Shown: positions 23,888 to 33,006, numbered from the stretch's first letter. The stretch: 64,000 bases of DNA from Clostridium sp. CAG:354_28_25 (GCA_001915925.1 MNRL01000015.1:62001-126000), one strand, 5' to 3'. Made by a program: numbers and translations. Notes: generated by a model not told the origin, from the sequence alone.

Positions 23888-23916
23888 ATTATAGCAAATT
23901 ATACATATCACGTCAA
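23888..23916 (-). promoter_or_regulatory. Sigma-A promoter for the orphan gene 22836-23831
   Basis: TTGACG (23916-23911), 17-bp spacer, TATAAT (23893-23888) on the minus strand, about 57 bp before the start codon. Confidence 0.75.
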
Positions 23917-23933
23917 TTTATGTAAATTGATTA

Positions 23934-23972
23934 ACAAAAAAATAAGAGGAACCTCTTTGTCCCTCTCCTATT
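23934..23972 (-). terminator. Intrinsic terminator after the transglutaminase-like gene
   Basis: On the minus strand an AGAGG-containing stem pairs with CCTCTTATT and is followed by TTTTTTT. Two alternative pairings exist, but both lead into the T-run. Confidence 0.65.
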
Positions 23973-23984
23973 TCTAAATATATT

Positions 23985-25106
23985 TTATTCGTAATCTACT
24001 TTACTTAACTCTGGATATATAAATACAGAACCTCCATCTGATACCTGGCCACTTGGAAAATGTGTTTTGTTAAAATTTGTTTCTCCTCGTAAGAAATATC
24101 TAGTTTTAGTTGAGGTAGGTACTCTTCCACTACCTATAATTGTTGGATCATCCCAAGTAACATCTATCGCATACCATTTATTATTAAGCATAACATAATT
24201 CCATGCATGTGCTTCTGTTTGACCAGCAGAATTAGTTCCAGTTCCTACTATTTCGACACAAGGTACACCTACAGCATCTAGTAAATATTTTAATGATTCT
24301 GCATACCCTTCGCAAACAACGTTTTGTTCTACTAACGCACCATATATATTTCTAGTATTTATTCTCGTCATTGAAGAATCATATTCTATATAATCTACTA
24401 AAAAATCATGTATTCTTTTTACTTTAGTGTATGGGTCATCATTTGCTACCTGACTTGCAATATCTGCTTTAATCATTTCCAATCTATTTAATGCAGAATC
24501 TACATCTGTTTTTGAAGCAAATCCCTCTACTAAATAGCTTCCTGCTTCTGATGGTTCTATTGAAACTTCATATTTTGTTCCAAAAATATTAGTAGTAGAA
24601 TATATCATTAATACCATTTTAGTTACATCTATATAAAATACTTCTGGATAATCTAACCCAAATGCATCCAATGCTGCTTGATACGCTACATTCAATCTTT
24701 CTTTTCCATTTTCTTCGTTTAATAAGCTATTAAATTGTTCCCCAAAATCAATTTTAGCAGTACCGGTTTTTAAATTTTCTATATTATCTTCAACAGCAGA
24801 ATATATTATTTTAGCATTTGAATCTAGTTGATCGTAATAGTATTTATATTTACCTGAAGATACTGTAGTACTAGTGTTTTGATTTGCTGATTGAACATCT
24901 AAAGAACTTGATAATAATGTGTTAGAACTACTTCCTGTTGGTTCTAATGGCTTAATTGTTTCATTACTAACTTCATTTGTTCCTGTAACCAATGCCAAAA
25001 TATTATTTGTATCTATACCCATATATTGGATAAAAGCATATGCTATTCCACCAATTATTCCTAAAATTAAAACTATTAATATAAATGTTAAAATTCTATT
25101 TTTCAT
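23985..25106 (-). CDS. Membrane-anchored transglutaminase-like (TgpA/TGc fold) protein
   Basis: The protein is 373 aa. Residues 5-27 form a signal anchor, 40-85 a Ser/Thr/Asn-rich linker, and 225-325 a transglutaminase-like domain. The catalytic triad is visible: C265 in NVVCEGYAESLKYLL, H300 in EAHAWNYV and D315 in AIDVTWDD. Such domains in clostridial envelope proteins act as proteases, amidases or crosslinkers outside the membrane; the substrate is unknown. It lies between an orphan gene and the ger operon, divergent from the latter. Its leader carries two strong hairpins and a 21-bp direct repeat (see 25119-25251), so its expression may be controlled in the leader. Confidence 0.82.
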   Translation of the reverse strand: MKNRILTFILIVLILGIIGGIAYAFIQYMGIDTNNILALVTGTNEVSNETIKPLEPTGSSSNTLLSSSLDVQSANQNTSTTVSSGKYKYYYDQLDSNAKIIYSAVEDNIENLKTGTAKIDFGEQFNSLLNEENGKERLNVAYQAALDAFGLDYPEVFYIDVTKMVLMIYSTTNIFGTKYEVSIEPSEAGSYLVEGFASKTDVDSALNRLEMIKADIASQVANDDPYTKVKRIHDFLVDYIEYDSSMTRINTRNIYGALVEQNVVCEGYAESLKYLLDAVGVPCVEIVGTGTNSAGQTEAHAWNYVMLNNKWYAIDVTWDDPTIIGSGRVPTSTKTRYFLRGETNFNKTHFPSGQVSDGGSVFIYPELSKVDYE

Positions 25107-25118
25107 AAAAATCTCCTA

Positions 25119-25251
25119 ATTTTTCTAGTATCTATTTAACCAAACACAAGATTTTCTACGCATTAGTAAATGCTAGAAAATCTAGAATTAGCCATAAATA
25201 TCTACTACAAAAAATTCTCCTACTAGGAGAATTTTTCTAGTATCTATTTAA
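25119..25251 (-). promoter_or_regulatory. Structured leader of the transglutaminase gene, flanked by 21-bp direct repeats
   Basis: The block TTTTTCTAGTATCTATTTAA, preceded by A, occurs identically at 25119-25139 and 25231-25251. Between them on the minus strand are a terminator-like hairpin, AAAAATTCTCCT-3-AGGAGAATTTTT (25210-25236) followed by T-rich sequence, and a second hairpin pairing AGATTTTCTA with TAGAAAATCT around GCATT-TACT-AATGC (about 25150-25185). A terminator hairpin in front of the start codon suggests attenuation, but I recognise no known riboswitch. Alternatively the repeats mark an inserted element. Confidence 0.5.
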
Positions 25252-25361
25252 TTATAACATTTAAATTATACAGTTGTATATAGTAATTTTTTCAAAATTG
25301 TACATATTTTTTTATTTATTGGAAATTACTAATTTAAATAATTATATACAGGAGTAAATTA

Positions 25362-27044
25362 ATGAATTTTTCAAGATTAAAGCAATCTCTTACTAATTTA
25401 ATAACATATAAAGGTCCACAAGATTCGTATGATTTTTCTGTAAATATATCTACCTCAAAAAATATAACTAACGAAGCTGATGAAAAAGTTTCTAGTAATT
25501 TAAAAGATAATAAGACTATTATTGACAGAAAATATAACACATTAATAAATAGTGATATTATAATTAGAAAATTCAAATTAAAATCTAATAATAAACCCTT
25601 TTCTGCTTTTATTATATACATTGATGGAATGTCTGATTCAAATTTAATTAATCAATTTATATTAAAACCGTTAATGTTAAGAAATAAAGCAAATACGTAC
25701 AAAACCCAGAGTCTAAAAACTATTAATAAAGATAAAAGGGTTATTATACAAAGAGATTCTAATAACCTTGCAATAGAAATAGAAAATTCATTATTACCAC
25801 AAAATTCTTTAGTAAAAGAAACAGAGTTTAATAATATTTTTTCTGCTATTAATATGGGAAATTGTGTCCTTTTTGTAGATACCTTAGATACTGCTTTTAA
25901 TTTAGATGTAAAAGGATTTAAACAAAGAAGTGTAAGTTCTCCAAATAATGAAATAATTATTAAAGGTCCACAGGAGGCCTTTGTTGAATCAATTCGCGTA
26001 AATACTTCTATGTTACGTAGAGCAACAAATACTGAAAATTTAGTTATAGAAAACGTTTTAGTTGGGAAATTAAGTAAAACACCATGTACTATATGTTATT
26101 TAAAAAATATAGCGAATTCAGATTTAGTTGCAGAAGTTAGATATCGTTTAAATAATTTAGAAATAGATACCCTTCTTTCTACAGGTCAATTAGAACAATT
26201 AATATGTGAAGATAATAAATACAATATTCCACAAGTATTATCAACAGAAAGACCAGATAAAGCCGCAAAAAATTTATATGCAGGCAGAGTTGTAATTTTA
26301 GTAAATGGAAATCCATATTGTATTATTTTACCAGCAACCATAGTTGATTTCATATCTTCACCTGAAGATACAAATTTAAAGCCTATTTTTGCTAATTTTT
26401 TAAAAATCTTAAGATTTCTTGCTATGGGCATAACTTTGTTACTTCCTAGCATATATATTGCAATAGTTGATTTTCATCAAGAACTATTACCAACAGAATT
26501 ATTATTCTCCTTATGGGCATCTAGAGAGAATGTACCTTTCCCTATAATTTTTGAATTATTAGTAATGGAAATTTCATTTGAATTAATTAGAGAAGCTGGT
26601 CTAAGAGTTCCTTCTCCAGTTGGTCCTACAATTGGAATAGTAGGTGCACTAGTTTTAGGGCAAGCCGCAGTAAGTGCTAGTATTGTTAGTCCTTTCCTTA
26701 TAATAATTGTTGCAATTACAGGTATTGCCTCTTTCGCTATTCCAGACTTTTCTTTTGGATTTCACTTAAGGATTACTAGATTCTTATTTACGATAGCTGC
26801 ATATATTGCAGGATTTTTAGGAATTGCAATCGGGTTATATGTTTATTTGTGTATTCTTTGTAGTATTAAATCATTTGGCGTTTCCTATCTAAATCCAAAT
26901 GATAGTATTAACTTTAATAAAAAATCTAATAATTTCTTTGCTATGCCAACATGGATGCAAGAATTTAGACATAATTACATTCATCCTAAAAAAGAACGTG
27001 CACAAAACAATATAAGTATGAAATGGAGGCATCCTAATGAATAA
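25362..27044 (+). CDS. gerKA: GerA-family spore germinant receptor subunit A
   Basis: The protein is 560 aa. The N-terminal hydrophilic part has the family pattern FIIYIDGMSDSNLINQFILKPL and GNCVLFVDTLDTAFNLDVKGF, followed by IKGPQEAFVESIRVNTSMLRR. Five or so membrane helices follow from about residue 340, with REAGLRVPSPVGPTIGIVGALVLGQAAVSA as the signature. It is the A subunit of a nutrient receptor in the inner spore membrane. The symbol is family-level only. It overlaps the B gene by 8 bp and heads a four-gene operon; ATG follows AGGAG. Confidence 0.93.
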   Translation: MNFSRLKQSLTNLITYKGPQDSYDFSVNISTSKNITNEADEKVSSNLKDNKTIIDRKYNTLINSDIIIRKFKLKSNNKPFSAFIIYIDGMSDSNLINQFILKPLMLRNKANTYKTQSLKTINKDKRVIIQRDSNNLAIEIENSLLPQNSLVKETEFNNIFSAINMGNCVLFVDTLDTAFNLDVKGFKQRSVSSPNNEIIIKGPQEAFVESIRVNTSMLRRATNTENLVIENVLVGKLSKTPCTICYLKNIANSDLVAEVRYRLNNLEIDTLLSTGQLEQLICEDNKYNIPQVLSTERPDKAAKNLYAGRVVILVNGNPYCIILPATIVDFISSPEDTNLKPIFANFLKILRFLAMGITLLLPSIYIAIVDFHQELLPTELLFSLWASRENVPFPIIFELLVMEISFELIREAGLRVPSPVGPTIGIVGALVLGQAAVSASIVSPFLIIIVAITGIASFAIPDFSFGFHLRITRFLFTIAAYIAGFLGIAIGLYVYLCILCSIKSFGVSYLNPNDSINFNKKSNNFFAMPTWMQEFRHNYIHPKKERAQNNISMKWRHPNE

Positions 27045-28143
27045 TATAAAATTAAGTAATTTAGAATCCGTTGGGTTAGTGCTTATAATTATTATAAATC
27101 ATGTTATACTTAATTTTTCTAAAAGTATAATAGCTAATACAGGTTCTGCCTCTGCTCTTAATAATATATTTATTGGAATAATAGTTCTATTATTTGTTCA
27201 ACTACTACTATTCCTATTTAAACATTTTTCTGGTCAAGATATTTTAGATGTTTCGCAGTATTTAGGCGGAAAAATATTAAAAGTAATTACTGGATTTCTT
27301 TTTATAACTTATTTTATAGTTTTTACAAGTATTCTACTTAGAAGTTTTTCGGAGAATTTAAAAATAATATATCTAGATAAACTTCCTATAATAGTAATTG
27401 TAATATTTTTTATTTTCGCAATTACCTTCGGAAATAAATTAGGCTTTAAGGTAATTTCTAAAGTTAATTTACTAATACTTCCTGTCATTCTTTTTTGCAT
27501 AATTTTCGTTTTGCTTGCTAATTTTAAGAATTATGATTTTAATGGTCTATTTCCTATTTTAGGAAGTGGTATAAAATCAACTTTTATTACTGGTTTAAGT
27601 AATATGTTTGCATTTTCCAGTCTCTCTATACTTTATTTTTTACCTCCAATGGTAGAAGATTCAAATTCATTTAAAAAAATTGCGAGAATTTCAACAATTT
27701 TATCAATAGTATTATTCTTCTTTAGTATAGTATCTTTTTTAGCATTATTTCCTTTCATAAGAAACAGTGAAGAAATAATGGCATTATATCTAGCCACTAG
27801 ATATATTGAATTTGGTAGGTTCTTCCAAAGACTTGATGCAATATTCTTATTAATTTGGACAGTTGCAGTTATAAGTTACCTATGCATAGCAACTAGCATA
27901 TCTATAAACATATTTAAAAAGATTTCTAATATAGTAGATACTAATGGCATTCTTTATTGCTTTGCTGGAATAATTTTTCTTATAAGTCTAATACCTACTA
28001 ATCTTTCACAATTAAATTTTATCGAAATTAATATATTTAAATATGTAGTATTTATATTATTATTTGCATATAACCCATTAGTTCTAATATTTGCCAATAT
28101 AAAAAAGAGATTGAGGGGTGGAAAAAATGAAAAAGTTCCGTAG
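27037..28143 (+). CDS. gerKB: GerAB-family germinant receptor subunit B (amino-acid-permease-like)
   Basis: The protein is 368 aa with about ten membrane helices and is a member of the spore permease (APC superfamily) group. Family patterns include LIIIINHVILNFSKSIIANTGSASALNNIFIG near the start and LPPMVED in the middle. Subunit B is thought to bind the germinant or conduct ions in the spore membrane. It overlaps gene A by 8 bp and is 17 bp into gene C. GGAGG precedes its ATG inside gene A. Confidence 0.93.
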   Translation: MNNIKLSNLESVGLVLIIIINHVILNFSKSIIANTGSASALNNIFIGIIVLLFVQLLLFLFKHFSGQDILDVSQYLGGKILKVITGFLFITYFIVFTSILLRSFSENLKIIYLDKLPIIVIVIFFIFAITFGNKLGFKVISKVNLLILPVILFCIIFVLLANFKNYDFNGLFPILGSGIKSTFITGLSNMFAFSSLSILYFLPPMVEDSNSFKKIARISTILSIVLFFFSIVSFLALFPFIRNSEEIMALYLATRYIEFGRFFQRLDAIFLLIWTVAVISYLCIATSISINIFKKISNIVDTNGILYCFAGIIFLISLIPTNLSQLNFIEINIFKYVVFILLFAYNPLVLIFANIKKRLRGGKNEKVP

Positions 28144-29365
28144 ATTTTTACTTTATATTCTTGTATTCTATATTATTTCTATCCTTGTTTTTTCTCTTTC
28201 TGGATGCTATAGCATTCAAAGTATAGATGATTTAGCTTATGTTGTTGCACTAGGAATTGATTTAGGTGAAGATAATAATTTAGAACTTACAATACAACTC
28301 ACGTTTCCTAATAGTTCTGACAGTAGCTCCACTTCTGGAGAAGCAGCTCCAACAATTATAAATAGCGTTGAATGTTCATCTATTAATAGTGGTATAAATT
28401 TACTAAATAGTTATATTAGTAAGGAAATTAACCTATCACATTGTAAAGTTGTAATATTTTCTGAAGCAATTGCCAACAGAGGAATTGGTTCAGAAATATA
28501 TACTCTTTCTAATCAAGTAGAAATAAGACCTGATTGCAATATAATTATTTCTAAATCTTCTGCTAAGGAATATATTACAAATTCAAAACCAGAATTAGAA
28601 AATTTGGTAGCAAAATATTACGAATTAACACCTTATTCTAATGAATATACTGGACATATAGTAAATGCAACTATATCTACATTTTTTAATGCCTTAAGCG
28701 CTAATTACAGTGATCCTGTCGCAATCTTGGGAAATGGAAATAAACTAAATCTTACATCTTCTGATGAATCAATAAATCCAGAACAAGAATTTAATATTGT
28801 TGCTGGTCAAAATCCTTTAATAGAGTATGATAGAAAAAGCGAAAATTTAGGAGTTGCTGTATTTAAACAAGATAAACTAGTCGGAGAATTAACAGCATTT
28901 GAGAGTCTATTACATTTAATACTAACAAATCAATTTGAATCTAGCATTATTTCGATAAACAATCCTTATAAAGAAAATTCTTCTATAGATGTTGCTCTTT
29001 ATTTTCACAAAGACACCAAAATAGATGCAAGGTTAGTTAATGGTTCTCCTTATGTAAAAAGTAACGTATATCTTAATGCGCGATTATTATCTGTAGATAA
29101 TAATTCTGAAAGCCTTACACCTGAAAAAATCAATGACTTAGAAGTTTTAATAAATTCTTATTTAGAAAATGCCTTTCTGAATTATCAATACAAAACAGCT
29201 AAAATATACGAAGCAGATATAGATAATGTTGGTAAGAATCTAATTAAACATTTTAAAAATGATAAAGATTGGAGTGATTACAACTGGTCTGCAAATTATA
29301 AAAATACTTTTTTCGATATTGATGTAACAACAAATATTAAATCAAGCTTTTTATTATCAAGTTAG
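28127..29365 (+). CDS. gerKC: GerAC-family germinant receptor lipoprotein subunit C
   Basis: The protein is 412 aa from ATG at 28127, chosen because GAGGGGTGG precedes it; an upstream GTG is less likely. The lipobox is LSGC with the modified Cys at residue 27. The body begins DDLAYVVALGIDLGEDNNLELTIQLTFP, as in GerAC proteins, and the C-terminal third has the DWSDYNW segment. Subunit C is anchored to the outer face of the inner spore membrane. It overlaps the B gene by 17 bp, so the three are coupled. Confidence 0.93.
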   Translation: MKKFRRFLLYILVFYIISILVFSLSGCYSIQSIDDLAYVVALGIDLGEDNNLELTIQLTFPNSSDSSSTSGEAAPTIINSVECSSINSGINLLNSYISKEINLSHCKVVIFSEAIANRGIGSEIYTLSNQVEIRPDCNIIISKSSAKEYITNSKPELENLVAKYYELTPYSNEYTGHIVNATISTFFNALSANYSDPVAILGNGNKLNLTSSDESINPEQEFNIVAGQNPLIEYDRKSENLGVAVFKQDKLVGELTAFESLLHLILTNQFESSIISINNPYKENSSIDVALYFHKDTKIDARLVNGSPYVKSNVYLNARLLSVDNNSESLTPEKINDLEVLINSYLENAFLNYQYKTAKIYEADIDNVGKNLIKHFKNDKDWSDYNWSANYKNTFFDIDVTTNIKSSFLLSS

Positions 29366-29374
29366 GAGTTTACT

Positions 29375-29539
29375 ATGTTTTTTGTAATTTTTATTATTTC
29401 TATTATTATTTTTTGTAAAACTATTAATTATGCGATCTATGAAATAAAAGTAAATAGCAATAAATCTGCTGGTATTACTATTATAATTATGGCTTTTGTA
29501 GTTTTAATATTTTCACCTTTTATCACTTTATTTAGATAA
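29375..29539 (+). CDS. Small two-helix membrane protein, candidate germinant-receptor D subunit
   Basis: A 54-aa ORF beginning nine bases after the C-subunit stop, with AGGAG at a good distance. It is almost entirely two membrane helices (FVIFIISIIIFCKTI at 3-17 and ITIIIMAFVVLIFSPFITLF at 34-53) joined by a short polar loop (NYAIYEIKVNSNKSAG). Bacillus and some Clostridia have small two-helix 'D' proteins encoded with ger operons that modulate receptor activity. This match in size, topology and position is good, but I cannot show homology. It ends before the operon terminator. Confidence 0.6.
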   Translation: MFFVIFIISIIIFCKTINYAIYEIKVNSNKSAGITIIIMAFVVLIFSPFITLFR

Positions 29540-29555
29540 ATTTTAATTCATATAT

Positions 29556-29595
29556 AGAAGAAAGTCTTTAGTCAAAAAACTAAAGACTTTCTTCT
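29556..29595. terminator. Terminator between the ger operon and rnr
   Basis: AGAAGAAAGTCTTTAGT (29556-29572) pairs with its exact complement at 29579-29595 (17 bp, 6-nt loop). The right arm contains the rnr stop codon. It serves both convergent transcripts, although the minus side lacks a long T-run. Confidence 0.8.
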
Positions 29596-31544
29596 TGCTC
29601 TACTTCTGGAATTCTTTTAAACGATATTCTTTTTTCTTGTTTATTTGCATCTATTACTTCTATATTTATTTTATCTCCTATTTTAAAAGTTTCTTTTGTT
29701 CTTTCCCCTATTAAAATTTTATGGTCTGCATCATATTCGTAATATTCGTCACCTAAATTTTCGAATCTAATAAGTCCTTCTACAGTATTTTCTAATTCTA
29801 CAAATACACCAAACTGTGTAACTCCAGAAATAATGCCTTCGTATTGTTCCCCAATTTTTTTACTCATGTATTCGGCTTTCTTAATATCTATGCTATCCCT
29901 TTCTACTTGTGTCGCAATTTTCTCCCTATCTGATGATTGTTTAGCATCATTTTCTGCTACTTTGTTATAAAACTCTACTTGCTTTTCTGACATTGTATAA
30001 TTATTTTTTAAATATTTTGAAATAATTCTGTGTATAAATAAATCGGGATATCTTCTAATTGGTGAAGTAAAATGACAATAATATTTACTTGCTATTCCAA
30101 AATGTCCTTTGTTCTCTGAATCATATACAGCAACTTTTAAAGTTCTTAAAATCATATTAGAAACTATTTTTTCCTCTGGCTTTCCTTCTACTTCCTTTAG
30201 TATTTTAGAAAATTCTGCTGGATAAATTTTGCCTTCTTTAACATGTATTTTATACCCAAAATTAAATAATAATTTATTTAATTCGTTTACCTTTTCTATA
30301 TCTGGTTCTTCGTGTACACGATATATAAATGGTGCTTTAAGCCAATAAAATTTTTCTGCAATTGTTTCATTGGCTGCTAGCATAAATTGCTCTATTATTT
30401 CATTTGCAAAAGTTGTTTCATATTTGCATACATCTATTGCATAACCATCTTGATCTAAGATAATTTTACTTTCCGGTATATCTAAGTTTAAGTAACCTTT
30501 TGTTATTCTCTTTTCTTTTAATATTTTCGCCAATTCTTCCATAAGTTTAAAGTCTGCTATATAGTCTTTATATTTGGTTACTATCTCTTCATTTGAATTA
30601 TCTAATATTGCTTGTACATCTTTATATGACATTCTTCTTGTAACATTTATAATTCCTTTATATACTTCACTAGAAATTATCTTACCTTTATTGTCTATCT
30701 CCATGCTTACAGATAATGTATATCTATCTTGTCCTTCATTTAAACTACAAATTCCATTTGAAAGTTCTCTTGGAAGCATTGGAATAACTCTATTTAACAT
30801 ATATATACTTGTTCCTCTTAATAGTGCTTCCTTGTCTAGTAATGTATTTTCTTGTACATAATGGCTTACATCAGCTATATGAACATCTAACTTATAATTT
30901 CCATTCTCTAATTTTTGAACACAAACAGCATCATCTAAATCTTTTGCATCTTCGCCATCTATTGTAAAAATATCATATTTACCACGAAGGTCTACTCTAC
31001 CTGCTATATCATTAGGATTAATCTTATCTCCAAATTTTTGTGCTTCTTTTACTACATCTTTTGGAAACCTGTATGGCAAATCATAATCTTTAATTAAAGA
31101 AAGCATATCGATACCTGCTTCATTTACATTTCCTATAACCTCTAATATTTTTCCTTCTGCCTTCTTGCCTTTTTGTGGATATTTAGTAATTTGTACAAGA
31201 ACTTTATGATTATTTCTAGCCTTTCCAAAATTCTTTTTAGAAATAAATATATCTCTACATAACTTTTTATCATCTGGTATTACAAAACCAAAATTTTTAT
31301 TTTTTTGAAATGTTCCTACTAAAGTATCTTTTTTGTGTTCTATAACTTTTAATATTATTCCCTCTTGTCTTGCTCCATTTGATTTTTTCTTTAATTTTAC
31401 TAAAACTCTGTCACCACTAAATGCATCTTTAGAATCTTCTTTAGCAATATAAATATCATCTTCTTGGTCTTCTACGATAACAAAACCAAAACCTCTTTCA
31501 TGTCTTCTAAAAATTCCTTCTATAAATCTATTTTCTTCTTGCAT
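29580..31544 (-). CDS. rnr: Ribonuclease R (RNase II/VacB family)
   Basis: The protein is 654 aa. N-terminal cold-shock-like domains (GFGFVIVEDQEDDIYI, NFGFVIPDDKKLCRDIFI), the RNB catalytic domain with DGEDAKDLDDAVCVQ (metal-binding Asp cluster) and GICSLNEGQDRYTLS, and a C-terminal S1 domain (YEGIISGVTQFGVFVELENTVEGLIRF). It degrades structured RNA 3' to 5'. In many Firmicutes it lies next to secG and smpB; here secG is 222 bp upstream and smpB is not in the window. ATG follows AAAGGAAG. Confidence 0.95.
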   Translation of the reverse strand: MQEENRFIEGIFRRHERGFGFVIVEDQEDDIYIAKEDSKDAFSGDRVLVKLKKKSNGARQEGIILKVIEHKKDTLVGTFQKNKNFGFVIPDDKKLCRDIFISKKNFGKARNNHKVLVQITKYPQKGKKAEGKILEVIGNVNEAGIDMLSLIKDYDLPYRFPKDVVKEAQKFGDKINPNDIAGRVDLRGKYDIFTIDGEDAKDLDDAVCVQKLENGNYKLDVHIADVSHYVQENTLLDKEALLRGTSIYMLNRVIPMLPRELSNGICSLNEGQDRYTLSVSMEIDNKGKIISSEVYKGIINVTRRMSYKDVQAILDNSNEEIVTKYKDYIADFKLMEELAKILKEKRITKGYLNLDIPESKIILDQDGYAIDVCKYETTFANEIIEQFMLAANETIAEKFYWLKAPFIYRVHEEPDIEKVNELNKLLFNFGYKIHVKEGKIYPAEFSKILKEVEGKPEEKIVSNMILRTLKVAVYDSENKGHFGIASKYYCHFTSPIRRYPDLFIHRIISKYLKNNYTMSEKQVEFYNKVAENDAKQSSDREKIATQVERDSIDIKKAEYMSKKIGEQYEGIISGVTQFGVFVELENTVEGLIRFENLGDEYYEYDADHKILIGERTKETFKIGDKINIEVIDANKQEKRISFKRIPEVEQEESL

Positions 31545-31567
31545 TTATCTCTTCCTTTCGAAATATG

Positions 31568-31640
31568 GGCTCGGGGACATCTGGATTTTGAGACATCCGG
31601 GATTTGGGGACATCCGGAATTTTGGGACGGTCCTTTTTTC
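31568..31640. repeat. GGGGACGTTCC-family repeat, copy 4, tandemly degenerated
   Basis: Four units of about 16-17 bp follow one another: GGGGACATCTGGATTTTG, AGACATCCGGGATTTG, GGGACATCCGGAATTTTG and GGGACGGTCC, then TTTTTTCCCTG. The GAC core starts at 31576, 31592, 31609 and 31626. It lies upstream of rnr. This copy shows expansion in tandem, unlike the others. Confidence 0.85.
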
Positions 31641-31731
31641 CCTGTTTTTATTATTATCTCGTGATTATTAAATTTTTATTACTTGTCCTCTAGCATTATT
31701 TTATTTATATTAGTATTATATTTCTAATACA

Positions 31732-31758
31732 AAAAAAGCAGACATATGCTGCTTTTTT
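31732..31758 (-). terminator. Intrinsic terminator after secG
   Basis: AAAAAAGCAG and CTGCTTTTTT pair around a 7-nt loop, with T-runs either way. Confidence 0.8.
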
Positions 31759-31766
31759 ACCTCAAA

Positions 31767-32021
31767 TTATTTTATTAACATAAATACAATTCCTAATATA
31801 ATTGTTAAAATTACAAATATTACTCCTAATATAATTGTCCATCTTTTTTGCTTTCCTGCTTTTGTTCTACCTTTATTCTTGTCATAAAAATTGTTTGTTG
31901 CAGTATCTGTAATCGCTCCAGATGCTCCATTATCTTCTTTTTCTTGAACCAATGTTAATATAATAATTGCTGCAGCAACTATAATATATATTACTATTAA
32001 TGCATATTTTAATATTTCCAT
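31767..32021 (-). CDS. secG: Preprotein translocase subunit SecG
   Basis: The protein is 84 aa from ATG at 32021. Two membrane helices (ALIVIYIIVAAAIIILTLVQ and TIILGVIFVILTIILGIVFML) bracket a loop with the SecG-like LVQEKEDNGASGAIT segment. SecG assists SecYEG-mediated export. A TTG six codons earlier is in frame but overlaps the GGGAGG site, so ATG is preferred. It is between cdaA and rnr. Confidence 0.9.
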   Translation of the reverse strand: MEILKYALIVIYIIVAAAIIILTLVQEKEDNGASGAITDTATNNFYDKNKGRTKAGKQKRWTIILGVIFVILTIILGIVFMLIK

Positions 32022-32090
32022 CTTGTAAATTCCTCCCAAGTTTTCAAACTTTTCTTATTTTAACATATATATTTTATAAAATCAAATATT

Positions 32091-32993
32091 TTAATCATTT
32101 TTATCTTTTTTGAATTTCTTCCATATAATGTTAGGTTTTCTTTCTTTTTCTGGTATTCTATCTGTAACAATATCTTTTATTAATGTTTTCTTTAAAGTTT
32201 CTTCATTTACATCAGCTATTAATTTACCATCTTTAGCAATTGATATTTTACCTGTTTCTTCTGAAACTATAACTGCTATTGCATCCGATTCTTTTGATAT
32301 TCCAATTCCTGCTCTATGTCTTGTTCCTAATTCTTTTGCTATGTCTTGCCCACTTGCTAATGGTAACATACATGCTGCTGCTTTTATTTTATTATTACTA
32401 ATAACAACAGCCCCATCATGAAGCGGAGTTTTTGGCACGAATATATTAGTTAAAAGTTGTGGAGATACATCTGCATCAATTAAAATACCTGTATCTATAA
32501 TATCTTTTATTCCAATATCTCTTTCTATTACTATTAGTGCTCCTATTTGTCTTTTTGACATTTCTTCTGCTGCTATTACTATTTTATATATATCTTCTTT
32601 GTTTTTTGTTTCTATATCTTCTGTAAATCCCAGATATTTCTTTAACTTATTAGTTCCTAATTGTTCCAATGCTCTTCTTATCTCTGGTTGGAAAATAATT
32701 ATTAGAGCTAATACTCCCCAACTTACTACTTTGTCTAAAATTGCATGTAATATTGTAAGTTTAAATACTCCACTAAGCCATGTTACTACTAATAATAAGA
32801 CTATTCCCTTTAAAACTTGCCATGCTCTAGAGTCTTTTGTAAGTCTTAATATTTTATATGCTAAAAATATAACTATTGCTATATCTATTAAAAACAATAC
32901 TAAATCTATTGGATGTTCCCACATTTGCATAATCCTAGCCAAAATATTAGTTTCGTAAAAGTCTGAGATTCCTGTAATTATATCATCTTTCAT
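32091..32993 (-). CDS. cdaA: Diadenylate cyclase CdaA (DacA), c-di-AMP synthase
   Basis: The protein is 300 aa. Three membrane helices occupy about residues 28-100; the DisA_N cyclase domain follows with the catalytic motifs DGA in TPLHDGAVVI and RHR in GTRHRAGIGISKESDAIAVIVSEETG. It makes c-di-AMP from two ATP at the membrane, controlling potassium and osmotic balance and cell-wall homeostasis. The usual partners cdaR and glmM are not adjacent here; instead a 41-aa membrane protein gene precedes it by 14 bp. Confidence 0.95.
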   Translation of the reverse strand: MKDDIITGISDFYETNILARIMQMWEHPIDLVLFLIDIAIVIFLAYKILRLTKDSRAWQVLKGIVLLLVVTWLSGVFKLTILHAILDKVVSWGVLALIIIFQPEIRRALEQLGTNKLKKYLGFTEDIETKNKEDIYKIVIAAEEMSKRQIGALIVIERDIGIKDIIDTGILIDADVSPQLLTNIFVPKTPLHDGAVVISNNKIKAAACMLPLASGQDIAKELGTRHRAGIGISKESDAIAVIVSEETGKISIAKDGKLIADVNEETLKKTLIKDIVTDRIPEKERKPNIIWKKFKKDKND

Positions 32994-33006
32994 TATTTAC
33001 TCCCTA

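Noticed and set aside
25140..25250. T-box leader in front of the transglutaminase gene
   Set aside because: No T-box (TGGNACCGCG-like) sequence or specifier stem is seen, and the gene is not an amino-acid gene.
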